Source of the DNA: Bathynomus jamesi
Lineage: Eukaryota > Arthropoda > Malacostraca > Isopoda > Cirolanidae
Direction: 5' to 3'
DNA: 64,000 nt
NCBI GenBank assembly: GCA_023014485.1
Contig: JAJOZX010000920.1
Coordinates: forward strand, 17,501 to 81,500
Shown here: piece by piece, positions 49,229 to 58,640 of the stretch
Layout: the number at the start of each line of letters is the position of its first letter
Numbering within the stretch: the first letter of the stretch is position 1
Position numbers and translations under genes: made by a program
The notes under the pieces: model-generated
Seen by the model: the letters and a program-made list of their open reading frames with translations, nothing else
Told to the model about the DNA's origin: nothing
Databases searched by the model: none

Positions 49229-49837
49229 CAGTGGCGGCTCGTGAGGGAAGGCTGCGGTCTGTAAGATATGAAATAGGTCGATGGAGTCTGATATTTTCTT
49301 TCTTTTTCATTCATATTGTCCCTTCGGGGACCAGGGTTGTGGAGTCGGTCCAAAATTTTCGACTCCGACTCCACACATTGTAAAAATTCGACTCCGACTC
49401 CACACATTGTAAAAATCCGACTCCGACTCCTCACATTTTAAATATACGACTCCGACTCCTCTAGTGTTTCACTCTATAATTATCATAATAATAAGACATT
49501 CATCACCACCACACTTAGTGTGAAATTTATATTTTATATTTTATATTTTTATTACAATAAATATTAATTGTATATTCTGAAAATGTCAAAAAAAATATTA
49601 AAAAAACTTAATCTAGGGCTATCAATGAATAAGGTTTATTGACCAAAAAAACTAAATAACCTAAATGTTAGTATTTAGGATTAGAAATTAAGGGTGACAC
49701 AGGACACAAATTGGAGTCGGAGTCGGAAGTTTTTTTCCGACTCCGACTCCGACTCCGACTCCACAACCCTGTCGGGGACAATATGAATGAAAAAGAAAGA
49801 AAATATACAATCATTGCATATGTAAATGTAACTTGTA
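49229..49837. mobile_element. hAT-type foldback fragment split by a hAT MITE
   Basis: Begins cagtggcggctcgtgaggga, a hAT-type end related to cagtggcgactcgtgaca at 6133. After removal of the MITE at 49332-49771, atattttctttctttttcat and its complement form a perfect stem of about 34 bases around a short loop (cccttcgggg). The right end of the element is not identified. Confidence 0.6.
49332..49771. mobile_element. hAT MITE with gactcc arrays, perfect 8-bp duplication
   Basis: Ends cagggttgtggagtcgg and its inverted copy. tcggggac flanks both sides (49324-49331, 49772-49779). Subterminal arrays of gactccgactcc occur on both sides. No transposase. Confidence 0.95.
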
Positions 49838-50780
49838 AGCACACGGACAAAAAAATTAGTCACCCCTCTCAGAATGTACCTAATAACGTGTGACGGCGCC
49901 TCTGGCCTTGATAACCGCACGAATCCGGCGAGGCAGAGACTCTACGAGGTTGTGCATGTACTGAACATCGATTTGCTGCCACTCGTTCATCAGCCGGTCC
50001 CGAAGTTCCGCCAGAGTCCTGCGCTTCACTTTCTGTTTCCAGCCTGAACAACACCTTCGACGCATTCAGGATTAAAGGCTTCATTGGACCTGCGATGTAC
50101 TCGTCGCCTCCCATCATTGGAGAACAAACAAAAAACGGGACTCATCGGACCAAATTACACGTTTCCAATCTGCCGCAGTCCAGTTTTTGTGCCTCTGAGC
50201 CCATTTATAAACGTGCCAATTTGTGACTTGATGTTAACAGCGGCCTCTTCCGTGGTACCCTGCTCCAGATGTCCATCGCATGCAGTTCTCGTCGCAATGC
50301 CGTTCGGAAATTGGTCGCTGGAGAACCTCATTGGTTTCTTGGAGCAATTGTTCTCTGGTTTGAAAACGATTTGCAGTTACTAGACGAGAAACATGGCGGC
50401 GATCCCTATTGTCGAGAATTGTTTTCCGGCCACAGTTACGCCGTCGATTTTCAGTGATTGCGAACTACACCACTCTTTGTAAACTCGCTGGACAGTACGC
50501 GTTGACACACCAACAAATTGGGCTACTTCAGACATTTTGTGTCCGTGGGCTCTGCCAAACACGATGGCTCCTTTTTGCCACTGAGTAACGTCTGCTCACG
50601 ACCCATTTGCAGACTATATCCAACACACACTTTGTTCTTCACCACCTCACGAAACATCTGATCCTGTGTGCTACGTCACCGCTACTTGTCACTTACCAAT
50701 GCTACATCAGCGCCCTCTGGTGACCTTGAACTTCCTACTATCGGTGCTATTAGGGGTGACTAATTTTTTGTCCGGTGGCT
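49838..50780 (-). mobile_element. Tc1-like transposon, internal deletion
   Basis: Ends with cggacaaaaaaattagtcac and the inverted copy ctaattttttgtccg, with TA at 49836-49837 and 50781-50782. The minus strand keeps the helix-turn-helix (VFGRAHGHKMSEVAQFVGVS), a first catalytic block (RVIWSDESRFLF near 50130) and the C-terminus (RDRLMNEWQQIDVQYMHNLV, SLPRRIRAVIKARGAVTRY). The part holding the second and third catalytic residues is missing. Several frame changes are present. Confidence 0.88.
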
Positions 50781-51508
50781 TATAACAACAAATATGTATG
50801 TGTAAATGTATTTTCTATAACAATATGTATATGTAAATGTATGATTACCATTATGGTGAATATTATCTATATATGGTGAATATTACATTATGGTGAATAT
50901 TATGTCAAGTTTCATACGAGGATTTCAAAATATTTAAGAAAAATAAATTTATAAGCCCACCTTGGAGGTTTGTCATGCAGAAATAGCAATCTGTCACGTG
51001 ATCCTTTCCTTCTCTCCAAATCATGGAATTCCAAAAGGCAAAGATTTCGCTCTGCCTTTGCTCCATCTTCTCAAATTTTCAATGCCCGTCTTGCAGCACA
51101 TATGAGGGGCGAAATTTTTGTCCTGGTCCCCTAGCTTAATTCCAAAGTAATGCTCTATACAGTGTTTCACAAATTTAGTGATGTGGGAACTGGTTATTTG
51201 GCATGGTAACCGTCCCACATATGTAGCAGAATCTATGGGATCATTTTACACGCTATATTCATCATGAAATATTTGATCTATATGCCTGAAAAGTAAAAAA
51301 AGATATTATACAAGTGAAATAAGTGATGATAGATGTTACTGTTCCAATTCCGCTTTGAAAATCACGAAAATTCTATTTTACTTATGAGGCCATAGCCGGA
51401 AAACCTGAGCTGATTGAGAAAAACGATTGCAGATTCGAAATCAGCAGGGAAAAACTCTATAAGAATCACTTACAAAACCCTTGACAGCAAAATTGATGCA
51501 TACCAGTG

Positions 51509-52110
51509 TTATCTGGTCATGCATTAGTCCACACCAGACACTGATCTTCGGACTGCCCCGAATATGCTCCCTTACGGCACGTGGGTTTCCGATCCCCAAA
51601 TACGCACATTGTGTCTGTTGACTCTACCACTAAGATGAAACGTAGCCTCGTCTGAAAAGCAGACACGTAACAAGAAGTCATTATCCTCGTCAATGCTGTT
51701 CAAAATGTCAATAGCGAATTGTTCACGTTTTGGACGGTCATCAGGCTTCAATTCTTGAACAATTTGTACCTTGTAGGCGTGTAACTTCAAACGTTTGTGT
51801 AACACCTTGCGCACCGTAGACTTCGGTATCTTTAGTTGGCATGAAGCTTGTCTCACCGATTTCCTTGGTGACCGTGTGAAAGCAGTTTGAATGTTTTCCA
51901 CCGTCCCATCGGAAACTGATGGTCTACCACTGCTCTTTCCCTGTTCCACGTTTCCAGTTTCTAAGAATTTTTTCATCCACGACTTAATTAACTTCACATC
52001 AGGTGGATTCTTTCCATACTTTGTTCTGAACCTTCGCTGAACACTGACAGGAGATTTTGTTTATGCAAGCCACACAACACATTGTGCCTTCTGTCACAGA
52101 CGCCATCTTA
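51509..52110 (-). pseudogene. Mariner-like transposase, N-terminal half
   Basis: A start codon near 52107 (MASVTEGTM) is followed, after a frame change near 52025, by PPDVKLIKSWMKKFLETGNV, GKSSGRPSVSDGTVENIQ and VRQASCQLKIPKSTVRKVLH (second helix-turn-helix). It then has VCFSDEATFHLSGRVNRHNV, which holds the first catalytic Asp, and after another frame change near 51575 REHIRGSPKISVWCGLMHD. The gene is cut there by U2. Confidence 0.88.
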
Positions 52111-52288
52111 ACTGAACAGCTACTACAGCGCTCCTAGCGGCGAATGCGGTAGATGAAACACACCAGCACAGAAACTCTATGCGTGTACGAGATCACCTGT
52201 AAGAAGAAAACGTATGTAAGATTCGTCATTAAAACATGAAAGCATACTGTTTTCAGGGTAAACATTTATGGACACCCTGTATATACAG

Positions 52289-55257
52289 TAGGGTGCCACT
52301 TATTTGGGGTGTTTTTCATTTTTTGGGAATTTCTATCAGGACGGGCGCATTTCTGGTGTCATTCCGTCTAAAAACATTGTGTGTAAAATATTTTGAAATA
52401 AAATAATAATTAGAACTGCCTCACGAGGTCAAAGTTTATACTTTTTGTCGAAAAGTACTCATGGCGTTCTGTTATCATGTCAGTTTTCGTTTCGATAGCT
52501 GCTGTAGTTTGAGTTGAAAAATGATAACAGACAGACAGACGGACGGTCAGAGTCGTTGGTTTAGTCTTCCGCACTGGTGTACAGAAGACTAAAATGAGGT
52601 ATTATACAGGGTGTAACACGAGTTTATCCAAATATTGATACAGGCGAAAGAACATGTTATTCTAAGTAGAAAATGGGTTGGGACGAGTTTTGCCAACACT
52701 AACAGTGTTTCATTCTCTTTTTCAGTGAGTTCTGAAACGACGTGATGGCTTCGGCAACAAGATCTAAAACAGCAGTCTATCTCCTGGGGACCGTGGACCA
52801 CAGCATCACAGGAAGCATGCTGCCTACGGGAAAGCAGGCGCTTCAGTACTTTTTCCACCTTCACCTTGACGTCAAGAAGCCGATCAAGGAAGCAGCCGCT
52901 GAGACAGTGACCGCAGTCAAGGAATTCTGGGAGCGGTCCCGTATTCCTACGCAGAAAGACCAACGCGCAAGGGACAAGGTTCTCCGAATGTACGAGAAGT
53001 GGCGGGCTCTGAACAAGAACTCGAAACGGCGCACTGTGACCCAAATCAGGAACGAGGCCGAGTTCCTCTCATCCCTTGACCGCCTCTTCGACATCGCACA
53101 CGAACAGGCGATGTCGATGATCACAATCGAAGAGGACAGGGAGTTCCTGACGGGACAAAGGGCCGAGGTGCGGCGCGGCCGCATCTCCTCCACACGTGAC
53201 ATGACGCTGCACACTGAGGAGGAGCGTGCGAGGAGACAGGAAGCGGAAAGGAGCCGCCGGCAAGATGATGAAAGGGCGAACAGAGAGAGCCGAGAAGAAC
53301 TCGTCGAACTGGCATCGAGCTCCAGCTCAGGTGCAAGCAGCCCGACTCGGTCACCGACACGGCGTCGTCGCCGAGAAGAAGAGGAAGAGCTCTCTCTCCC
53401 GGGCCCGTCCACGTCGAATGCAGAAGCATCTACGACCCCTTTACCACCCAAGCGATTCCGCGCGTCGAAAAAGATGATCACCCCTGATCTCTCCGCAGCG
53501 ATGGATCGGACGAAACTTACCGACCGAGAAGGTGTTTTTTTGCTGTCGGCGGCTGCGAGGAGCTTGGGCCACGACCCTGAGGAGCTGGTCTTGAACCGCG
53601 AATCCTCCCGCCGCGACCGAGCAAAGTTCCGTGCTATGGCAGCAGCGGAAATGAAGGCAGCCTTCCATCCTACTGTGCCGCTGACCGTTCACTGGGACGG
53701 GAAAATCGTACCAGCGGCTGACGGAGGCCCTGCTGAAGATCGCCTTCCAGTTCTGGTGTCTGGGGAGAACGTCGACAAGCTTCTGGCTGTGCCCAGCCTC
53801 CCCGACGGCACCGGCCGCGCCATGGCGGAAGCCGTCCTCTCTGCCCTCGAGGATTGGGACATCAAGGGACGGATCTGTGCCCTCTCTTTTGACACCACCG
53901 CCTCAAACACAGGACTCTCAGGAGGAGCTTGCTATATCATTGAGCAAAACTCGAGAAGACAGTGCTTCATTGGCTGCCGCCACCACATCCACGAACTGGT
54001 GTGCGAGAAGGCATTCACGGCGTGCCTAGGTCCCTCTACTGGTCCTGACATCCTCCTGTTCAAACGATTCGCCGCCCAGTGGGACTTCATCGATCAAACC
54101 AAAGCGAAGCCTTCGAGGATGGAACCATGCCGCAGCACCTGAAGGACGCCCGCGACGACCTGCTGATCGAATTCAGCCGCCTCCTCGACGGTCAACATCC
54201 ACGTGATGACTACAGGGAACTTCTGGAGCTCTCTGTAATTGTGCTGGGCGGTCCGAACAAGCGGGGTGCCCGGTTCGCTCGTCCCGGCGCCTTCCATCGC
54301 GCGCGTGGATGGCAAAAGTCATCTATGCCATCAAACTGTTCCTGTTCCGGGAACAGTTTCAGATGTCGTCAGGCGAAGCGGCTGGAATCCGGCGATTCAC
54401 CATCTTCGCCGTGTCCATCTACGTGACGGCCTGGTACAAAGCGCCGCTCCCGGCAACGGCCCCAGCCGCGGACCTCGCGCTGCTCAAGGCCCTCGTCTAT
54501 TATCCGGACTCAGCGGTGGCCAAGGCGACGGCGACAGTCTTCGCCAGGCACACCTATGGTACTTGAGCGAGCGCCTCGTCACCCTGGCCATCTTCGACGA
54601 GGGTATCGACTTGGCGACAAAGCGGGAGATGATTAAAGCGATGGAAGAAGAGGAAGGATCGGAGGATCCCCGCGGCGTATCAATGTGGACCTGTCCACCG
54701 CCTCAATCGCCAACAATACATTGGCCAAGTTCACAACGACTACATCAAAGGAGTTCTTCAAGGTTCTGGACATCAGCACCGCCTTCCTGCTCAAGGATCC
54801 GGAGGAGTGGCGGACGGACCCAGCCTTCATCGCCGCATCCCGCCGAGTCCAGGCCCTTCAAGTTGTCAATGACTTCGCGGAGCGCGGGGTGGCGTTGATG
54901 CAGTCTTTCAACCTGGCCCTTACCAAGAGTGAAGACCAAAGGCAGTTCCTCTTACAAGTGGTCGAGAAGCACCGCTGTGACTTCCCAACCGCCCGCAAGT
55001 CCACCGTGACCTCTGCAAAGTAGGCAACAATGAGAGGGAGATGGGCGCCCATGATACCCCCCCCCCTTGAGGGGCTAATACTCGAGTTGAGGGGGACCTA
55101 GAGTTGAAAGTATGAAGTCCAGTTATATGTTTTGAGGCAGTTCTAAATATTGTTTTATTTCAAAAATATTTTACACACGATATTTTTTGACAAAATGGAA
55201 CCAGAAACGCGCCCGTCCCGATAAAATTTCAAACTTTCGAAAATAAGTGTCACCCTA
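52289..55257 (+). mobile_element. Element U1: DNA transposon with TAGGGTG ends and 8-bp duplication
   Basis: A perfect 8-bp target duplication ATATACAG (52281-52288, 55258-55265) brackets it. Inverted repeats of about 150 bases are imperfect but clear: tagggtgccacttattt against tagggtgacacttattt, then ggacgggcgcatttctgg against ggacgggcgcgtttctgg, and tagaactgcctca shared at the inner end. Inside is one GC-rich gene on the plus strand with a possible 5' untranslated intron acceptor (tctctttttcag at about 52713-52724). An 8-bp duplication and a YARNG-type end (TAGGG) fit hAT, but the protein is not a normal hAT transposase. Confidence 0.9.
52745..55023 (+). pseudogene. U1 transposase-like protein (uncharacterised family), frameshifted
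   Basis: The first frame (52745-54142) has an N-terminal domain (SMLPTGKQALQYFFHLHLDV, VKEFWERSRIPTQKDQRARD, LFDIAHEQAMSMITIEEDRE), a charged Ser/Arg-rich linker (53210-53460), then LSAAMDRTKLTDREGVFLLS, HWDGKIVPA and LPVLVSGENVDKLLAVPSL. The core is ICALSFDTTASNTGLSGGAC, then FIGCRHHIHELV (a CxxH motif) and GPSTGPDILLFKRFAAQWDF. Frame changes near 54100, 54300, 54560 and 54680 lead on through AKVIYAIKLFLFREQFQM and SERLVTLAIFDEGIDLATKR to VNDFAERGVALMQSFNLALT, ending VVEKHRCDFPTARKS. The Asp in SFDTT, CxxH, and Glu in NDFAERG resemble the D-CxxH-E layout of hAT. GC content is much higher than its surroundings. I know the family only as uncharacterised arthropod/cnidarian proteins. Confidence 0.82.
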
Positions 55258-55262
55258 ATATA

Positions 55263-55497
55263 CAGTGCGTTCGAAAAGTATCTCCGCAGTGCTATGTTAA
55301 ACGCATAGGAAATTGAAAAACTACAATGTTTTCATTCAACCATGATTTAGTGATTTTATTACATAACCTTTTGATTTTACAGCATGTGTTCAGTGTTTTC
55401 CACCATTTTGCAGGCACAGAGCAACTCGTCTGCACTTGTTGTCAAACACTTTTGACAACAAGCACGTTGACTGCGGAGAGACTTTTCGAACGCACTA
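55263..55497. mobile_element. Mariner-type MITE, 235 bp
   Basis: Ends cagtgcgttcgaaaagtatc and complement of the right end tagtgcgttcgaaaagtctc, with TA at 55261-55262 and 55498-55499. The right target duplication of U1 overlaps its first three bases, so U1 inserted at or beside this MITE. Confidence 0.85.
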
Positions 55498-55519
55498 TAT
55501 ATATATATATACACACACA
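55498..55519. repeat. (AT)n(AC)n microsatellite
   Basis: Short tract between two elements. Confidence 0.92.
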
Positions 55520-56221
55520 CAGGGTGTTTATAAAGTCCCTACCTATTTCAGTGAAAACGTAGCAAAAAAGGTAAAATTCAATAATATAATCGAAGGCATA
55601 CATTTAATGAATACTTCAGCATATGATTCTACATGAGCACCATCAGTATCTCTACAGAGTTCGAATCTGTAAGTAGCATTGCGGAACACATTTTGGAGCA
55701 TGACAGAGGTTATTTTTGTAATTGCTGTTACGATACGAGCACGTAAATCTTACAGATCTGTAACCCTCGTTTGATAGACGTTTGATTTGATAAAGCCCCA
55801 TGCAAAGAAGTCCAAGGGCGTTAGTTCAGAGATTGAGTCGCCCCGGGCCTGTTGCCTCCACGTCCGATCCACCGATTTGGAAATCGTTCATTTAGGTACC
55901 CCCGAACAATGTTTGCGTAATGACAAGGTGCCCCATCTTGTTCAAAGAGGACGGTGTTTAAAATGCCATGTGAATGAAGCTGGGACATTTACGTGCTCGT
56001 ATCGTAACAGCAGTTACAAAAATAAGCCCTGTCATGTTCCAAAATGTGTTCCGCAATGCTGCTGACAGATTCGATTCGAACTCTGTAGAGATACTGATGG
56101 TGCTCATGTAGAATCATATGATTAAGTATTCATTAAATGTTTGCTTTCTAGTATATTGTTATTGAATTTTACCCTTTTTGCTAGGTTTTTATTGAAATAG
56201 ATAGGGACTTTATAAACATCC

Positions 56222-56223
<2 letters not shown>
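55520..56223 (-). mobile_element. Mariner foldback: 5' end replaced by an inverted copy of the 3' end
   Basis: Ends cagggtgtttataaagtccc and inverted cagg(a)tgtttataaagt; inverted repeats extend about 240 bases per arm. On the minus strand the left arm encodes the transposase C-terminus (ITSVMLQNVFRNATYRFELC, TDGAHVESYAEVFIK). The centre encodes FEQDGAPCHYANIVRGYLNE and the WIGRGG block. The right arm is an inverted duplicate of the left arm, so it repeats the C-terminus backwards where the N-terminus should be. Confidence 0.85.
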
Positions 56224-56299
<76 letters not shown>

Positions 56300-56310
56300 C
56301 GTGTGCGCGT
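56224..56310. repeat. (GT)(AT)n(GT)n microsatellite
   Basis: AT core with TATT slips, then GT/GC units. Confidence 0.95.
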
Positions 56311-56527
56311 GTGCTGACAAGTATATGAGCACTAGCCCTCGACTGGCACTCTGAAGGTGATTCTAATAAAGTCTCATTGTGCTCAGATACAAAGCAGATT
56401 ACGGACGGCAAAATGGAAATTCAAGAAGTGTGTATGAATAATGCATATGGAAAGGTAAATACAAAGAGCGATGACCCACTTCTCACTTACACAAATACAC
56501 AAAGCAAACATTATCTTTAAAGTTTAA

Positions 56528-56532
<5 letters not shown>
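56311..56532. other. No gene seen
   Basis: No recognisable features. Confidence 0.6.
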
Positions 56533-56558
<26 letters not shown>

Positions 56559-56575
56559 ATACACACACATACACC
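56533..56575. repeat. (AT)n(CA)n microsatellite at 3' end of LINE B
   Basis: AT then ACACAC on the plus strand; as the LINE lies on the minus strand this is its (GT)n(AT)n tail. Confidence 0.93.
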
Positions 56576-56694
56576 TTTTCCTACCTTTCAACTGTTCCGC
56601 GCGATGATTCCTCATTTCACGAAGGTCAAGCTTGTCGCCCCTCCTCTCGAGTTGGCCTGATGAAGTAGTGAGTTGGTTTCTTGTACTCTCCACC

Positions 56695-58640
56695 TCACAT
56701 AGCCAGGTACGCCGGCTCATCGGGGATTGTTCTGAGCCAGGCGTCTAGTCTTCTTTTGAAGATGTCCACTGTAACCCCACTCGTGTTCCTTAGGTCTTTG
56801 GGCAGCTGATTAAACAGTTTTGGTCCTCTCACAACAAAACTATTTTCTTTCAGGGTTAAGGATGTTCCCTGTCTAGCCTTTAATTTGGGAACACGACACA
56901 GTCTTCCTTTTCTACCTTCCACTGTTGTTTGGGGAGTTAAGGGTTCAGAGTAAGATTAGGGACTAGTTTCTCCATTATTTTCCAAGTGTAAATAATGGTG
57001 TATATCTCTCTCCTCCTTTCCAGTGAATATAGGTTTAATTCGCGTAACCTTTCCCAGTAGTTTAGTTCTTTGCACCCCTTGATCTTGGCTGTGAAGCTTC
57101 TCTGAATCCCTTCTAGTTGCCTAATGTCTTCTTTTGAAATGGAAATGTTAGGACTGAGCAGTATTCCAATTTGGGTATGATCAGTGTTTTCAGTAGAGGA
57201 ATCATTATATTCCTATCCCTTCGTTTAAAGGTTTCCCAGTATCTGCCCAGTTACTCTCTCTGCTCTGTTTACTGCCTTTTTTGTGTTTCAAATTTCACAC
57301 CATCAGTCATTACAACCCTTAAGTCTTTTGCTTTAGAATTTCTCTGAATTTCGTGTCAATTTGGGGTATAATATTCCATGGATTTTAGGGCTTCTCTTTT
57401 TCCGTACCGTAACAGTTGAAATTTCTCAGTGTTAAACTTCATATTGTTGTCTTCTGTCCACTTGTAGATTCTGTTTATGTCGGTTTGTAGAGATTCTATA
57501 TCTTCTGGGCTTCTTTTTTTTTCTACTGATCTTTGTGTCGTCGGCAAAGGATGTTACTGTGCTGTCTCTGGTAGCGTCCTCATGTCCTCATCTATGTCAG
57601 TTAGCATGATTATCAAGAGTAGTGGAGCTAATAATGTTCCTTGTGGTACTGAGCTGAGGACCTCTGATTCTGATGAAGATGCTCCTTGTACTGTAACAAC
57701 TTGCCACCGCTCAATAAGGAAATTATATATCCATTTTCCTACTTTTCATGTTATTCCCATATACTTCAGTTTATGTATTATGATTCCATGGTCACACTTG
57801 TCAGACGCTTTGGTAAAGTCTGTGTATATTACATAATAGTTTTCATTACTTTCCAGTGCATCAATAATGTTGTGTTCCTGCAGTTTTTGATCAATGTGGC
57901 ATTCCATTTCTTCGGTCCTGCCGCTGAGTGTGCTTTTAGTTCCATCGAGCTTGTGTAATATTATTTGTCGTAAAGTCGAAGTCCGTTGTACTTTCCCCTT
58001 GTAGTTCTTCTTCAAAGAACGCGTTTCTATCGCATATCAGTTTGTCAGTTTTTGGGATACTGAAAGATGATTCGTACTGAGCTCTTAATATTTCGGATAT
58101 TTCTGTTAGATCATCAGATAAAGCACTGTTCGTTTTTCAAAGGTCCAATAGTCGCATGGTTTTTCGACTTTCTTTTTGCAAAATTATTGAAGTACTTTGA
58201 GTTAACCTTTATCGCTTCTATAGCGTCGCCGCCTTCTTTTTCTGTATGCTTCTCAATTAGTTCCTGTATGACGCAATCGATACTCTGCAGTTTATCATTC
58301 AATATTTTTCTGATGTTATCTTTACAGTAACTTAATTTTGCAGTCACTCTTTTTCTCTTTCGGAACAATGTCCTCTTTCGTCTCGAACCTACTTCTCTTT
58401 CCCCATTGTTGTATTTTGGGACATGTCTCCACAATTTTCAGCGTCTTCTTTAAAGTCGTTAGCATCTCTTCCGTTGTCTTGGCCTCGAAGATGGATTTCC
58501 AATCTATTACTTCCATGCTGGATGCAACATCTTCCCAGTTTATAGCTTTGGAATGAAAATTAAAAATTCGAATTTGCTTCTTTTGTTGTTCGTGTTCTTT
58601 CCTTTCTTGATGCTTTTATATTGGTTGTTATTTCAATAAT
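56695..58640 (-). pseudogene. LINE B reverse transcriptase (ORF2 3' part)
   Basis: In order on the minus strand: linker WEDVASSMEVIDWKSIFEAK and KIQQWGKRSRFETKEDIVPK, CVIQELIEKHTEKEGGDAIE; fingers with HYVIYTDFTKASDKCDHGII (an F-A-F-D-type motif changed to ASDK) and IIHKLKYMGIT; VPQGTLLAPLLL; catalytic box VTSFADDTK near 57545; DINRIYKWTEDNNMKFNTEK; then the C-terminal VPKLKARQGTSLTLKENSFV and GPKLFNQLPKDLRN. At least six frame changes or stops interrupt it. The FADD catalytic pair is intact. Clade uncertain within the CR1/L2/Jockey assemblage. Confidence 0.87.

Larger units (their letters stand above)
49168..50960 (-). other. GT-AG intron in the U2 gene (between exons A and B), filled with nested elements
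   Basis: Donor ctccaag/gtgggctta near 50960 and acceptor tctattttcag/gagttaac near 49167. The split codon joins to give TNLQGVNKKK, after which one base is lost before NKHIVVYPDIPS. Its present length of about 1.8 kb includes a hAT fragment, a hAT MITE and a Tc1. Confidence 0.72.
47568..51230 (-). pseudogene. U2 transposase-like gene, exons and frameshifts
   Basis: I recognise this as a recurrent uncharacterised arthropod/cnidarian protein family. Exon A (about 51230-50961) gives KFVKHCIEHYFGIKLGDQDK, FAPHMCC, ENLRRWSKGRAKSLPFGIP and DHVTDCYFCM, a Cys/His-rich N-terminal domain. Exon B (49167-48527) gives YPDIPSAIDLYPMVPGIPIP, LNDLTRDLGLSKLAAEILGS, WYRKREEEFRKFF, WRLFIDSSKRSLKAVL and CGDLK. 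Exon C (48346-47568) gives QGGYTKYPCFLCKWDSRAD, LLPPLHIKLGLMKNFIKSM, WSHLDYFPENCRDYSEEQGE and RFHQDIKIMEERYQGNWDIN. The two Asp (FIDSS, CGDL) and the Glu in GERFHQ are candidate catalytic residues. At least five single-base frame changes (near 51028, 49138, 48985, 48737, 48010) kill the copy. Product role is inferred from transposon context. Confidence 0.8.
47314..51508 (-). mobile_element. Element U2: DNA transposon with CACTGG ends, TTA duplication and an intron-bearing gene
   Basis: Ends are cactggtatgcat at 47314 and its exact inverted copy at 51508. TTA is duplicated (47311-47313, 51509-51511), and removing the element plus one TTA rejoins the host mariner transposase. Imperfect similarity of the two ends continues inward for about 40 bases (tgctgtgagggttttt against tgctgtcaagggtttt). 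Inside, one gene runs on the minus strand in at least three exons. CACTG-type ends with a 3-bp duplication recall EnSpm/CACTA elements, but I cannot align the protein to a named CACTA transposase. Nested in its first intron are a hAT fragment, a hAT MITE and a Tc1. Confidence 0.85.
46753..52279 (-). mobile_element. Mariner-like transposon split by element U2
   Basis: Ends are cagggtgtccataaatgatt at 46753 and the inverted cagggtgtccataaatgttt at 52279, with TA on both outer sides. The element's own sequence is 46753-47313 and 51509-52279 (about 1.33 kb); everything between is U2 and its nested insertions. The two halves encode the C- and N-terminal halves of the same transposase, which supports the reading. 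Confidence 0.92.

Noticed and set aside
49340..49770. CRISPR-like or minisatellite array of gactccgactcc
   Set aside because: The words are subterminal repeats of a hAT MITE with a perfect 8-bp duplication; spacing is irregular and the context is eukaryotic.
52861..53481. 206-codon minus-strand open frame
   Set aside because: Antisense shadow of the GC-rich U1 gene; its Ser/Arg runs mirror the plus-strand charged linker. Other open frames at 53069-54315 on the minus strand are likewise shadows.
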